Assembly: GCA_020627525.1 (NCBI GenBank) | Contig: JAHDGP010000243.1 | Location: 1 to 7,081 of the forward strand | DNA from: Bacteroidota bacterium | GTDB lineage: Bacteria; Bacteroidota; Bacteroidia; Chitinophagales; UBA2359 | DNA: 7,081 bases | Reading direction: 5' to 3' | Made by a program: the position numbers and the translations under genes | Notes under the pieces: generated by a model | The model's database searches: none | Told to the model about the DNA's origin: nothing | The model's input: only the letters and a program-made list of their open reading frames with translations | In this document: piece after piece, positions 6,965 through 7,081 of the stretch | How the letters are laid out: each line of letters starts with the position of its first letter | How positions within the stretch are numbered: the stretch's first letter is position 1

Positions 6965-7007
6965 CTTTCTTTCATTTTTTTGCAAAAGAAAGGTTCGCAA
7001 AAAAAGG
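6965..7007. repeat. Inverted and direct A/T-rich repeats upstream of the sigma operon
   Basis: CTTTCTTT (6965-6972) and AAAGAAAG (6985-6992) form a perfect 8-bp inverted repeat around 12 bases. Overlapping it, GCAAAAGAAAGG (6982-6993) is followed after TTC by GCAAAAAAAGG (6997-7007), a near-identical direct copy with one base deleted. The block lies just upstream of the candidate -7 element. It could be a binding site for an activator or a weak hairpin, but low-complexity A/T runs can produce such patterns by chance. Confidence 0.4.
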
Positions 7008-7081
7008 CTGACCTATCTAATACTATGCTAATTTACAGAATTTTCTTTAACAAATAATTGCATGTATTTTGTAATTATAAA

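Overview
The window looks like chromosomal DNA of a low-GC member of Bacteroidota, probably a flavobacterium or cytophagal relative. The evidence is a Bacteroidetes-type ECF sigma factor / FecR / TonB-dependent receptor cluster, a DUF4249 lipoprotein, a match to the Bacteroidota -7 promoter motif (TAnnTTTG), AT-rich gene starts without clear Shine-Dalgarno sites, and overall AT richness. The assignment rests on gene content and signals, not on a database search.

Left part, plus strand. The window opens inside a short, very AT-rich gene (1-288, start missing) whose product has YD-repeat-like tyrosine/aspartate pieces and no assignable function. After 26 bases comes a complete non-heme iron, 2-oxoglutarate-type oxygenase of the isopenicillin N synthase superfamily (315-1262). 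A strong intrinsic terminator (1291-1328) closes this plus-strand unit, which converges on the minus-strand cluster.

Right part, minus strand, read from 6893 down to 1389. The order is ECF sigma factor (6330-6893), FecR-type transmembrane anti-sigma factor (5262-6254), TonB-dependent outer-membrane receptor with an N-terminal STN signalling domain (2608-5271), and an outer-membrane DUF4249 lipoprotein with an unusual C-terminal PKD domain (1389-2558). All four run in the same direction. The gaps are 75 bases, a 10-base overlap and 49 bases, so they look like one operon.

How they probably work together (inference from the FecI-FecR-FecA paradigm). The receptor binds an unknown ligand at the cell surface, and its periplasmic STN domain contacts the periplasmic part of FecR. 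FecR then releases or activates the sigma factor, which transcribes the uptake genes. The DUF4249 lipoprotein takes the position SusD has in glycan-uptake loci, but there is no SusD here and the receptor lacks obvious SusC identity, so the substrate cannot be read from the sequence. Two regulatory candidates are visible: a TACATTTG -7 element upstream of the sigma gene, and an ECF-like AGGGTAAAG...CGACTATA element just upstream of fecR.

I found no RNA genes, CRISPR arrays, insertion sequences or attachment sites. The most noteworthy points are the self-contained signalling-plus-uptake locus of unknown substrate, the DUF4249-PKD fusion, and the candidate ECF promoter inside the operon.
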